In this document: one piece after another, positions 5,534-13,198 of the stretch
Numbering within the stretch: the stretch's first letter is position 1
Layout of the letters: each line of letters starts with the position of its first letter
From: a virus
Strand: one strand, 5' to 3'
Virus record (IMG/VR): IMGVR_UViG_3300032223_001063
Coordinates: 1 to 22,882 of that record
Length of the DNA stretch: 22,882 nucleotides
Program-made: the position numbers and the translations under genes
Notes under the pieces: generated by a model
What the model was told of the DNA's origin: nothing
Seen by the model: only the letters and a program-made list of their open reading frames with translations
Database searches by the model: none

Positions 5534-6683
5534 TCGTTCTCTCCAATATATTGGTCGTCGAGTATCCATCGATGTAAGGAATTATGACTACTTCGGCTAA
5601 TTCGTTGCCGATGACTGTGTCAGGCGTGTAGTCACCACCTTTTGTAATTATATCTGGTTTTATCTTTTTTATCAAGTCGTAAGGAGTATCTTCGTCAAAG
5701 ATAATTACCTCGTCAACGAAACTGAGCTCTTGCAGCACAGCCTTTCTGTCGTTCTGGTTATTTATCGGTCTGTTTTCACTCTTCAATCTCTTTACCGATT
5801 CATCAGAGTTCAAGCCAACTATCAGCTTTGCGCCAAGTTTCTTGGATGCTTTTAGGTATTCAATATGCCCTCTGTGAAGGATATCGAAGCAACCATTGGT
5901 AAAAACTGTTCTGGTTTGAGCGATATCTTCCTCTGTCAAAACGTAGGTACCAAACTTCGTCACGGATATCGATGCTAGCTGACAAGCTTTTTTACAGGAG
6001 TCATAAAGAGAATTGCCTTTGTCGAGAAAATGAGTCATGGCTGCGATAAACACATCTCCCGCGCCTGTCACATCTGCAACTTGATGTTGTTCTGTTTCTA
6101 TGAAACCCTCAAATTCATCTGATGAAATATATACGCCTCTAGCTCCCAAAGTTATAACCAACGCACCGATATTGTAGTATTTCCTAGTTTGATTATAATC
6201 TTTTGGTTCATAAAGACTGTACTCTGCTAACTCTTTTTCATTTAGCTTTATGATATCTGCGCCGTAGTAATGGTCAAGATTTTTCTTGGGGTCAACAATT
6301 ATTTTACAACCTTTACTCTTGCAGTAATTAATGATAGCTTGGCTTTTATGGAGGAATCCCTTGTTATAATCAGATAGGATACAAAATTTAACATCTCTCA
6401 ATGTATACTCTAAAAGGTTTTGATTTGGCACATATTCTTCAGCATCTTCTCTGAAGATAATATGATTATCGCAAACGTATCTTGTTTTAGTTGAGTTGTT
6501 GCTCGTCCAAAACCTAGTCTTGTTTCCGAGAGCGATCAGGTTTTCGTTGACATTTGCTGCACCACCCTTGCAAATTTTCTCGTTTAATCTTTTGAAAATA
6601 GGGATAGGAGATTCAGGTGAGATCCTTGTAACCTCTCCAAAAACGTACTTGTCAGTAATAGAATCACCAAATACAGCAATCAT
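5517..6683 (-). CDS. hldE: Bifunctional heptose-7-phosphate kinase / heptose-1-phosphate adenylyltransferase-like (HldE/RfaE)
   Basis: This 388-residue two-domain enzyme would phosphorylate D-glycero-D-manno-heptose 7-phosphate and later attach AMP to heptose 1-phosphate. Residues 1 to about 250 are a PfkB/ribokinase-type kinase: GDSITDKYVFG, the HldE-like RISPESPIPIF (20-30), GGAANV (40-45), SDYNKGF, IVDPKKN and the catalytic TGAGDVF with D210. Residues 255-388 are a nucleotidyltransferase: FTNGCFDILHRGH (261-273) with the HxGH site, LIVGLNSDESVKRLK, RPINNQNDR, DTPYDLI, TKGGDYTPD and GYSTTNI. Order and motifs match Escherichia coli HldE (477 residues), with a trimmed kinase domain. GAGG at 6689-6692 is 5 nt before the ATG. 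It is the first gene of the - strand operon. Confidence 0.92.
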   Translation of the reverse strand: MIAVFGDSITDKYVFGEVTRISPESPIPIFKRLNEKICKGGAANVNENLIALGNKTRFWTSNNSTKTRYVCDNHIIFREDAEEYVPNQNLLEYTLRDVKFCILSDYNKGFLHKSQAIINYCKSKGCKIIVDPKKNLDHYYGADIIKLNEKELAEYSLYEPKDYNQTRKYYNIGALVITLGARGVYISSDEFEGFIETEQHQVADVTGAGDVFIAAMTHFLDKGNSLYDSCKKACQLASISVTKFGTYVLTEEDIAQTRTVFTNGCFDILHRGHIEYLKASKKLGAKLIVGLNSDESVKRLKSENRPINNQNDRKAVLQELSFVDEVIIFDEDTPYDLIKKIKPDIITKGGDYTPDTVIGNELAEVVIIPYIDGYSTTNILERTNDVCD

Positions 6684-6712
6684 AAAAACCTCATATCATA
6701 GAATCATATATA

Positions 6713-6741
6713 ATTATACTACCTGTTTTCTAAAAAGTAAA
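6713..6741 (-). promoter_or_regulatory. Sigma70-like promoter for the heptose operon
   Basis: Read on the - strand, TTTACT (6741-6736) and a perfect TATAAT (6718-6713) are separated by exactly 17 nt. Transcription would begin near 6706, leaving a leader of about 20 nt with the GAGG ribosome site of the hldE-like gene. No NATAAATA late motif precedes this operon. The hexamers were found by eye in a very AT-rich 97-bp divergent intergenic region, so a chance match cannot be excluded. Confidence 0.55.
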
Positions 6742-6752
6742 GCTTTTTTACA

Positions 6753-6760
6753 TATAAATA
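6753..6760 (+). promoter_or_regulatory. T4-type late promoter TATAAATA
   Basis: TATAAATA is the exact core of the T4 late promoter, recognised by the phage late sigma factor gp55. It lies 19 nt before the ATG at 6780, with the AAGGA ribosome site (6769-6773) between. It would fire rightward from the same 97-bp gap that holds the leftward host-type promoter. Confidence 0.7.
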
Positions 6761-6779
6761 AAAATAAAAAGGATCTGAT

Positions 6780-7130
6780 ATGAACATTACTTATACATGG
6801 GAAATTACCAACGTAAAAGTTAAAGACGTTGGTGATAACAAAAATGTTATACACCAAGTATATTGGAAAAAAATTGGAAGAACCCAATATGGGGATACTG
6901 GAGTTTTTGTTGGTGCAACACCTATCGACACCTCTTCTGTAAATCCTGATAATTTTGTCGATTTTGACAAACTGGAAGAAACTGACATTATTAAATGGAT
7001 TAAAAATATTGTTGTTGGTGATTATGAAAAAACAGTTAACGAAGATATTGAGTCTCAAATTCTCAATAACTTCCAAGAACAACAATTAATTAAATTAACT
7101 CCAGTATCATCTAATACATCAGGAAAATAA
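6780..7130 (+). CDS. Conserved small phage protein, paralogue of the next gene
   Basis: The 116-residue product begins NITYTWEI and has VIHQVYWKKIG, a G-rich turn, FVDFDKLEETDIIKWIK, and a charged C-terminal helix NEDIESQI. Proteins with this start and YWxxxG block recur among tail and fibre genes of T4-like environmental phages, but I know of no established function. It aligns throughout with its neighbour (ITYxWxI, YWxxxG, FDKL...W I), so the two arose by duplication. Its start is supported by AAGGA 6 nt upstream and an ideal late promoter. It has no signal peptide or membrane segment. A small virion or fibre-assembly protein is likely. Confidence 0.85.
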   Translation: MNITYTWEITNVKVKDVGDNKNVIHQVYWKKIGRTQYGDTGVFVGATPIDTSSVNPDNFVDFDKLEETDIIKWIKNIVVGDYEKTVNEDIESQILNNFQEQQLIKLTPVSSNTSGK

Positions 7131-7131
7131 A

Positions 7132-7461
7132 ATGACAATTACATATGAATGGAAAATAGACACGTTTGCCGCTAATCCTAAAATCAATAATAAAGAAAAT
7201 GTTATAACTGCTATTTACTGGTCTTTAGTTGGAACAAATGAAGACGGAGTAGAATCTGCCTTTCATAGTAAAACTGAAATAGAGTATGATAATAAATCTA
7301 AACATATTGCTTTTGATAAATTGACTGTTGATATTGTTTCTCAATGGATTATAGACGCTCTGGGCGAAGATACAGTTGCAGAAATTAAACAGAAAATTTC
7401 TAACCAAATTGATGAATTAGTAGCACCAAAAACTATTCATCTTCCGCCCCCTTGGGCATAA
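7132..7461 (+). CDS. Conserved small phage protein, paralogue of the preceding gene
   Basis: This 109-residue protein starts TITYEWKI, has VITAIYWSLVGTNEDG, IAFDKLTVDIVSQWI and the helix AEIKQKISNQIDELV, and ends in PPPWA. The pattern repeats that of the gene before it, from which its ATG is separated by one base. AGGA at 7121-7124 gives a ribosome site 7 nt before the start. Function is unknown. The tail PPPWA is absent from the first paralogue, so the C-termini have diverged most. Its stop codon is part of the late-promoter motif for the next gene. Confidence 0.85.
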   Translation: MTITYEWKIDTFAANPKINNKENVITAIYWSLVGTNEDGVESAFHSKTEIEYDNKSKHIAFDKLTVDIVSQWIIDALGEDTVAEIKQKISNQIDELVAPKTIHLPPPWA

Positions 7462-7464
7462 ATA
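7457..7464 (+). promoter_or_regulatory. Late-promoter motif CATAAATA
   Basis: This is an NATAAATA octamer, the late-promoter form reported for cyanophage relatives of T4. It overlaps the TAA stop (7459-7461) of the upstream gene and lies 23 nt before the ATG at 7488. Confidence 0.55.
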
Positions 7465-7487
7465 AACTAAAATAATGGAGAAATATA

Positions 7488-7646
7488 ATGAAGTTCGAAT
7501 TTAATATTGATGAATTGAATCTTATCATGAACGCTCTTGGGCGTATGCCTTACGAGGCAGTTTTTCAGTTAGTAGAAAGTATTAGACAGCAGGCAGCTCC
7601 TCAGATTCAACAGCAGGCAGCTCCTCCTTCAGAAAACGAAGAATAA
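7488..7646 (+). CDS. Small conserved phage protein (52 residues)
   Basis: An ATG at 7488 with GGAG at 7477-7480 (7 nt spacing) opens a 52-codon frame ending at TAA 7644-7646. It begins MKFEFNIDELNLIMNALGRM and continues PYEAVFQLVESIRQQAAPQ. This pattern (F.hydrophobic..N.I..ALG..PY..V..L...I..QA) is familiar from small proteins beside tail genes in many phages; no function is known. The N-terminal two thirds should be helical, followed by a Gln/Ala/Pro tail with an internal duplication. It fills the space between the paralogue pair and the fibre gene. Confidence 0.85.
   Translation: MKFEFNIDELNLIMNALGRMPYEAVFQLVESIRQQAAPQIQQQAAPPSENEE
7587..7626 (+). repeat. 16-nt direct repeat with 24-nt period inside the 52-residue gene
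   Basis: CAGCAGGCAGCTCCTC occurs at 7587-7602 and again at 7611-7626. The period is eight codons, so the frame is kept and the peptide QQAAP is doubled (QQAAPQIQ QQAAPP). This looks like a slippage or duplication event in the C-terminal tail. Confidence 0.8.
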
Positions 7647-7706
7647 TTAATTTTGTGAACTACCTTTATATAATGTAATTTAAAATCATATAGGGGATAG
7701 TGAACC

Positions 7707-10700
7707 ATGGCAGATAAAGATTTCGTAGTAAAAAATGGTTTAGTAGTTAATACTAATTTTAGTGTTAACTCAACAATATTAACTCATGGTACATACCTAT
7801 CGGGGTGTACATCATCATTTGCCATTGGTTCTTCTTCTGTTTATGTTAACACAGGAATACTATATTCCAATAATCTCCTACTTAAAGGAGATAATATTAA
7901 TGGTTACGTTAAACCAATTAACACATCAAGTCATTTATATCTTGGAGCTAATAATAGCGATTACGTTATATTAGCTGCCAATGGTAATTTTGGTATTGGT
8001 AATTTAGTTCCTACTACAAAATTATCAGTACAAGGTACTACATATCTTTATGATGATGTTACAATATTAAAAACTATTACAGATAAAAGTGGTAGTAAAG
8101 GAACTGTTGGATCTGTTCTTCTTTCTGGCGGCGCTTCAGGAAATGTTTATTGGGGAGGTCCGCCATCTTCAGTCGCAGGTTCAGATACTTGGGTTCAATT
8201 TAATGATAATGGTGCATTAGGAGCAAATGGTTCTTTTGCATATTTAAAAACTGGTAATACATTATCTCTTGCCAATGGTATAACTACTGGCGGCAGCGTT
8301 TACGTTAATGGAACTGCAACTGTTAACATTTCTCTTGTAGTTACTCAAAACGTTGTTACGATTGGAAGTGCAGCATATCATGTAGCTAATGGTAATTTTG
8401 GTATTAATACAAATACTCCAGATTATAAATTTACCGTTAGTGGTAGCTCTTATCATTATGGTGGGTTTTCTTATTTTAATGGCAAAACAAACACAAATTA
8501 TCCTGACACCAATAGCGGTATGGCTATTGGTTCTAATGCATCCGGATCTCAGTCGTTAGATATTTGGAATACATCAGACACTACTTTTACTTCTACTGGT
8601 ATATTATTTGTACAAAGATTATCAGGATCTACTCGCCGCGATTTGATGTTCCTAAAAAATGATGGCGCAGTTGGCATAGGATGTACAGCGCCAACTAGTA
8701 CATTACATATTACGAATAATGCTCCTTCTATATCTTTACAAACTTCAGCATCAACTTTCGCAACTATTGATTATGATACCAATAGATTAAAACTAGCTTC
8801 TTTAGGTTCTTCAGGTATATTATTTTCGACTAATGCTACTGGCACTACAATAGATCGTGGATCTTTTTCTTCTTCTGGTAATTTTTATGTTGGTAGTACA
8901 TCAACCGCTCCTTCTACTGGCGGCGTTGCTGGTTTCAGATATATTGATGTTCAAAATATGCAAGGTACTGGAACTTCTGGTGCAGGTATAAGACTATTAA
9001 CTGCAGCAACTGCAGGTCTTGGCGCTCAGTCTAATGGTGAAATATATAAAACTGTTTCAGGTTCAATGGTTATTAAAAATACTGAAACTGATGCTAATGC
9101 GAATTTACAATTACAAGTAGCAGGTAAAATAGGTTTATCGATTGATGTAAATGGAAACGCTACAGTACCTACTGGTAATTTTTATACTAAGAAATTTTTC
9201 GATTTAGATAATACTGCTTATTATATTGATCCTAATGATTTATCAGTAGCTAATGTGTTTTCCACACAAGGAACTTCGTCTAGAATTTATGCAACATATG
9301 ATGCGACTGTTGTTGGTGGTATTTCGGCAGCTTCTTGGTTTACTTCACAGGGAGGTACTGGTTGGACTGATGCTACTAATGGTGGTGGTATCTATATGAC
9401 AGATACTGCTGCTGTAAGAGTTTACACGGCATCAGGAACTAAAAAGAAATTTATTGGAGAAAATAATTTCGAAACTACACGTTTCGTAGCAGCTCCAACA
9501 GGAACTACGTCAGATCAAACATATAATGGTACATTTATGAGTACCGCTCCGGCATCTTCTGGACAGCATATTAATATGGTAAGATCTGGCAATCAGGCTT
9601 GGTCTTTGGGTTATGTATATAACACCAGTAATTTTGGACTTGGCGCTGGAAAAACTGCAGATACAGATTTTACTGGAGCTAATATTGTATTTGCAGCAAC
9701 TCCAGGAGGTAACGTTGGTATTGGTACTACATCACCCTATTCAAAATTGAATATTTCATCATCTACAGATACCACATTTACTGTAAATTCTACTTCAAGC
9801 GGTTCGGCTTGGATACTTGGTAATGCACCAAATGGATTGATATTACACAACGTAACAAGTACACCCACGATCTTTACGACCAACGGCACCGAACGTATGC
9901 GTATCGACGCCAGCGGCAACATGGGAATCGGAACAACTTCTCCGAGCTCACCAGGTGGCACAATTAATCTTGTAACATCTAGTAACAATATAACTGTTGT
10001 AAAATCTCAAACTTCATCAACAACTACAGGTTATGCAAGATTTGATTTAGCAACAGGAACTGCATCTAGTTATACACTTATAGCATTACAGGATAATACT
10101 GGTGCTCCTTATTTCCAACTTGCAAGTGGTTCTGGCGTTCTAAACAATTATTACGATGGACCTAATCATATTTGGAGAAACGCTACAGGAACTGAACGTA
10201 TGCGCATCGACTCCAGCGGCAACGTGGGGATTGGAACAGTTCCAACTGGAGGGTATAAACTTGAAGTAAGCAGCAATGCCAATGTGACTGGTTACAATGA
10301 CATTGCACTTTTCAAGACCACCAACAATTCTGGTGGAACAAACTTTACACGTTTTCTCATCGGTCAGACCTCAACAAATGTGATCCATCTTGAAGCTGCC
10401 GATCAATCCAACACAAAAGGCAAGCTTGAATTGCAGCCTTACGGCGGCATTACCGCGATAGGTCCGTCTGGCGCTCTTTACGTTGACTCCAGCGGCAAAG
10501 TTGGAGTCGGAACAAGTACGCCTTATTCGCTTTTAACAACATTTAATAATCAGTCGTATAGCACAATTGAAACTGGGCAACATGGGTTTCAAACTTTAAC
10601 TGGCACAACTTCTTCTGATTACACGTTGTTTATGGGCTCTGACAAAACCAACGGGTTGAGTTATATTCAGTCTGTTCAGTGGGCAACAAACAAAGCTCCG

Positions 10701-11579
10701 CTTATTTTAAATGGTCAGGGCGGTAACGTTGGTATTGGAACGAGTTCGCCTGGATATAAATTAGACGTATCTGGTTCTGGTGATGTTGCCCGTCTTACTT
10801 CATCAACTACTTCTTCTGGTATATTGATGACTGATAGTTCAGGCATTATTCGTGTTGGTACTCGTAGTGGTGCTGCAATTTTTGATGTCAACTCTTCTGA
10901 ACGTATGCGTATCGACGCTAGTGGCAACGTTGGTATTGGCACATCTTCGCCAAAGGCTCCATTAGTTATCACACCTTCAGCATTCAATCCATCTGGAACA
11001 ATTACACCAAATAAAATTCGTTTATATGATGATGGTGCTAATAACGTTTATGGTGTTGGTATAAGCGGTGGACAAATGGATATAATTGCCGCTGGTTCAA
11101 TTTATTTCCATAACACAGTATTAGCATCAAACACAACTTATGCTATGGGGTATTTTACACCAAAACCTTATACTGGCACAACTTATAATGGTTCTACGTT
11201 AGGAGTCGTTGGTGATATTCTAGCAACACAAAATATCACAGCATACTATTCTGATAGAAGATTGAAAGAAAATGTTACTATAATAACAGATGCTGTTGAA
11301 AAGGTTAAATCTTTAAACGGTATTCAATATACACCAAACGATCTTGCTGCAAGTTTTGGTTACGATAAGTCAACTAAACTAGTTGGTTTGTTTGCTGATG
11401 AAGTTGAAGCTGTATTACCAGAAGCTGTACAAAAAGCGCCATTTGATACAGATAAAAATGGTAACAGTATAACTGGTGAAAACTACAAAACAATTCAATA
11501 TGAAAAAATTGTTCCATTATTAGTTGAAGCTATTAAAGAATTGAAAGCTGAGATTGAACAATTAAAAGGTAGTAGATAA
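7707..11579 (+). CDS. Tail fibre protein with C-terminal S74 intramolecular chaperone domain
   Basis: This 1290-residue protein opens MADKDFVVKNGLVVNTNF, a start common to phage tail fibres that attach to the virion. The shaft is rich in Ser, Thr, Gly and Asn and carries about nine GNxGIGT..P turns. Three of these are preceded by ERMRIDxSG, near residues 729, 830 and 1065, typical of trimeric beta-structured fibres. The C-terminus is an S74 chaperone: SDRRLKENV from S1182, then GLFADEVEAVLPEAV, YKTIQYEKIVPLLVEAIKEL and a terminal coiled coil. In this family the domain drives trimerisation and cuts itself off before the Ser; here S1182 with K1187 would release 109 residues. AGGGG at 7692-7696 precedes the ATG. 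Part of the shaft (about 9860-10520) is GC-richer than the rest. Confidence 0.93.
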   Translation: MADKDFVVKNGLVVNTNFSVNSTILTHGTYLSGCTSSFAIGSSSVYVNTGILYSNNLLLKGDNINGYVKPINTSSHLYLGANNSDYVILAANGNFGIGNLVPTTKLSVQGTTYLYDDVTILKTITDKSGSKGTVGSVLLSGGASGNVYWGGPPSSVAGSDTWVQFNDNGALGANGSFAYLKTGNTLSLANGITTGGSVYVNGTATVNISLVVTQNVVTIGSAAYHVANGNFGINTNTPDYKFTVSGSSYHYGGFSYFNGKTNTNYPDTNSGMAIGSNASGSQSLDIWNTSDTTFTSTGILFVQRLSGSTRRDLMFLKNDGAVGIGCTAPTSTLHITNNAPSISLQTSASTFATIDYDTNRLKLASLGSSGILFSTNATGTTIDRGSFSSSGNFYVGSTSTAPSTGGVAGFRYIDVQNMQGTGTSGAGIRLLTAATAGLGAQSNGEIYKTVSGSMVIKNTETDANANLQLQVAGKIGLSIDVNGNATVPTGNFYTKKFFDLDNTAYYIDPNDLSVANVFSTQGTSSRIYATYDATVVGGISAASWFTSQGGTGWTDATNGGGIYMTDTAAVRVYTASGTKKKFIGENNFETTRFVAAPTGTTSDQTYNGTFMSTAPASSGQHINMVRSGNQAWSLGYVYNTSNFGLGAGKTADTDFTGANIVFAATPGGNVGIGTTSPYSKLNISSSTDTTFTVNSTSSGSAWILGNAPNGLILHNVTSTPTIFTTNGTERMRIDASGNMGIGTTSPSSPGGTINLVTSSNNITVVKSQTSSTTTGYARFDLATGTASSYTLIALQDNTGAPYFQLASGSGVLNNYYDGPNHIWRNATGTERMRIDSSGNVGIGTVPTGGYKLEVSSNANVTGYNDIALFKTTNNSGGTNFTRFLIGQTSTNVIHLEAADQSNTKGKLELQPYGGITAIGPSGALYVDSSGKVGVGTSTPYSLLTTFNNQSYSTIETGQHGFQTLTGTTSSDYTLFMGSDKTNGLSYIQSVQWATNKAPLILNGQGGNVGIGTSSPGYKLDVSGSGDVARLTSSTTSSGILMTDSSGIIRVGTRSGAAIFDVNSSERMRIDASGNVGIGTSSPKAPLVITPSAFNPSGTITPNKIRLYDDGANNVYGVGISGGQMDIIAAGSIYFHNTVLASNTTYAMGYFTPKPYTGTTYNGSTLGVVGDILATQNITAYYSDRRLKENVTIITDAVEKVKSLNGIQYTPNDLAASFGYDKSTKLVGLFADEVEAVLPEAVQKAPFDTDKNGNSITGENYKTIQYEKIVPLLVEAIKELKAEIEQLKGSR
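9891..10943 (+). repeat. Three near-identical 45-nt fibre modules (ERMRID...GIGT)
   Basis: Copies begin at 9891, 10194 and 10899 (residues 729, 830, 1065), all in frame. Hand comparison gives about 40/45 identical bases between copies 1 and 2 and 38/45 between 1 and 3. The sequence between them is unrelated, so the modules are islands of similarity that could serve as crossover points. Confidence 0.8.
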
Positions 11580-13186
11580 TGGCGATACAAACAAATGGAC
11601 AAATATCAATAAGCGATATTAATACTGAGTTTGGATTAGGTAATAATTTAAACGCTTATCGAACTACTCCATGGTATACTGATCAAGGTAATGTTGGAAA
11701 TTTCCCTAGTAATAATATTGCGATGAATCTTTTTTACGGTACAAGAAAAAATCCAATATATACAGCAGCATTCAGAACTTATTCTACTTCTATGGGAACT
11801 CTAACAGGAAATCAATATGTTATGTCAGACACAATGCCATATTATGATGTTATTGTTATTGATGCATGGGGAGCTGGTGGTGGAGGAGCTGCTAACTGGG
11901 GTCCTGCTGGTAGTGGAACAGCAGGAGGCGACACTAAAGTTTTCAGTATAACTGCTGGTGGAGGTGGTGGCGGTGTAGTTCCAGGAACTACAGGTAATGC
12001 TGGCGGTAGATTAATTGGAACTCCTGGTTCTGCAGGCCAAGGTTCTGGCGCAAATTGTTTAAATTATGCAGGTGTACCTAATCCTCTAGGATACCGAGAA
12101 GGTGGCACAGCCTGGAATGGCGGCTACGGACAAAATGGATATACTGGATATAATTCTGATGGTGCTAATGGTCAATTTCCAGGGGCAGGTGGTGGATCTG
12201 GGAATTTTGATAATGCGCATGGGTCGTGGTCCTGGGGCGGGTACGGTGGTGGTGGCGCTTATTGTAGAAGCGTCATAAACATTTCTGATTCAGGAGCTCC
12301 AGTCCCTGGTCAAGCTTTTAATCTTTATATCGGTAAAGGTGGTAGTCGAGGTATAACATCTCTTAGTTCAGGCAGTGGTGGTAATGGGGCAGACGGTTAT
12401 ATTAAAATTTGGTTTATTTCAGCTATTTCTACTATGCCAACAGGATCAGGTGGTAACATAACTACTAGTGGTGGTTATACTATACACACATTCAATAATA
12501 ATGGAACTTTTATTCCTACTTATTCAGGATTGATAGAATTGTTCATGATTGGAGGCGGCGGTGGTGGTGGATGGGGTGTTGGTGGTGGAGGTGGCGGCGG
12601 AGGCGGTGGTATAATATACAAAGCGCATCAAGTGATTGCTGGAACTTCTTATCCTATAACCATTGGTGGTGGTGGTACAGGAGCCGTTTGGAATACTGTA
12701 GTTCCAACTAACGGAGGATCTACTACAGGTTTTGGTTTCACTGCATATGGCGGTGGTTATGGAGGCGCTTATACTTATAATAATAGTAATGGTGGTAGTG
12801 GTGGTTCTGGTGGAGGCGGCGGTTATCCTTCTGGAGTAGGTGGTAGTGGTTCAAATGGTGATCCTAATTGGCTAATTACACAAGGTTATTCTGGTGCATA
12901 CGCTATTTCAGTCAACGGCGGTGGTGGTGGCAGCGCTGGTGGATTTGCTCCAAATTTTCCAAATGATACAACAAATCCAACTAGAGCAGGTTTAGGATAT
13001 AATTGTAGTATGGGTGCATTATTAGGTTTTGGTATTGGAGGGCTTGGAGGTTTTAATGATGGTTCAGGTAATGGAATTTCTGCGCAAAATAATACAGGAA
13101 ATGGTGGAAATGGTGGAAACGGTAATGGTACAAATGGCGGTAATGGCGGTTCTGGTATAGTAATAATTAAATATAAAACTGGTTAA
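11579..13186 (+). CDS. Glycine-rich putative tail-tip adhesin
   Basis: The 535-residue product starts QTNGQISISDINTEFGLG, resembling the short N-terminal attachment segments of other phage fibre-tip proteins. Two units follow, each a beta-strand block then a poly-glycine field. The first is around VIDAWGAGGGG (about 100). The second is YTIHTFNNNGTF...LIELFMIGGGG, with glycine runs at 325-344 broken by WGV. Further GGSGGSGGGGG and NGGNGGNGNG stretches lead to a GSGIVIIKYKTG end. Such glycine-rich domains occur in phage tip proteins, and glycine-rich motifs form the host-binding loops of gp38 adhesins in T2/T6-like phages, whose gene also follows the fibre gene directly. Its ATG overlaps the fibre stop by one base (TAATG). 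A role as host-range determinant is inferred. Confidence 0.8.
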   Translation: MAIQTNGQISISDINTEFGLGNNLNAYRTTPWYTDQGNVGNFPSNNIAMNLFYGTRKNPIYTAAFRTYSTSMGTLTGNQYVMSDTMPYYDVIVIDAWGAGGGGAANWGPAGSGTAGGDTKVFSITAGGGGGGVVPGTTGNAGGRLIGTPGSAGQGSGANCLNYAGVPNPLGYREGGTAWNGGYGQNGYTGYNSDGANGQFPGAGGGSGNFDNAHGSWSWGGYGGGGAYCRSVINISDSGAPVPGQAFNLYIGKGGSRGITSLSSGSGGNGADGYIKIWFISAISTMPTGSGGNITTSGGYTIHTFNNNGTFIPTYSGLIELFMIGGGGGGGWGVGGGGGGGGGGIIYKAHQVIAGTSYPITIGGGGTGAVWNTVVPTNGGSTTGFGFTAYGGGYGGAYTYNNSNGGSGGSGGGGGYPSGVGGSGSNGDPNWLITQGYSGAYAISVNGGGGGSAGGFAPNFPNDTTNPTRAGLGYNCSMGALLGFGIGGLGGFNDGSGNGISAQNNTGNGGNGGNGNGTNGGNGGSGIVIIKYKTG

Positions 13187-13198
13187 AGGTAATATTAA

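Noticed and set aside
5534-5569. Longer cupin start at ATG 5569
   Set aside because: The ATG at 5533 has GGAG at ideal spacing and the cupin family start; the longer form adds 12 residues read from hldE coding sequence.
5759-5766. GATAAATA (NATAAATA) on the - strand
   Set aside because: It lies inside the hldE-like coding region, encodes a conserved RPINN segment and has no gene start close downstream; taken as chance.
6731-6750. A/T inverted repeat TAAAAAG...CTTTTTTA as a terminator
   Set aside because: The stem is nearly all A-T with an unpaired base and overlaps the proposed -35 box; too weak to support.
6714-7085. 123-codon - strand frame across the divergent promoter gap
   Set aside because: Antisense to a well supported small gene and covers both promoters; Phe/Asn/Ile-rich translation typical of AT-rich shadow frames.
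7669-7674. TATAAT before the fibre gene as a sigma70 promoter
   Set aside because: No acceptable -35 hexamer at 16-18 nt upstream, and such hexamers are common in this AT-rich DNA.
9737-10987. Two - strand open frames with similar peptides (LPLASIRIRS)
   Set aside because: Their similarity only mirrors the repeated ERMRID modules of the fibre on the + strand.
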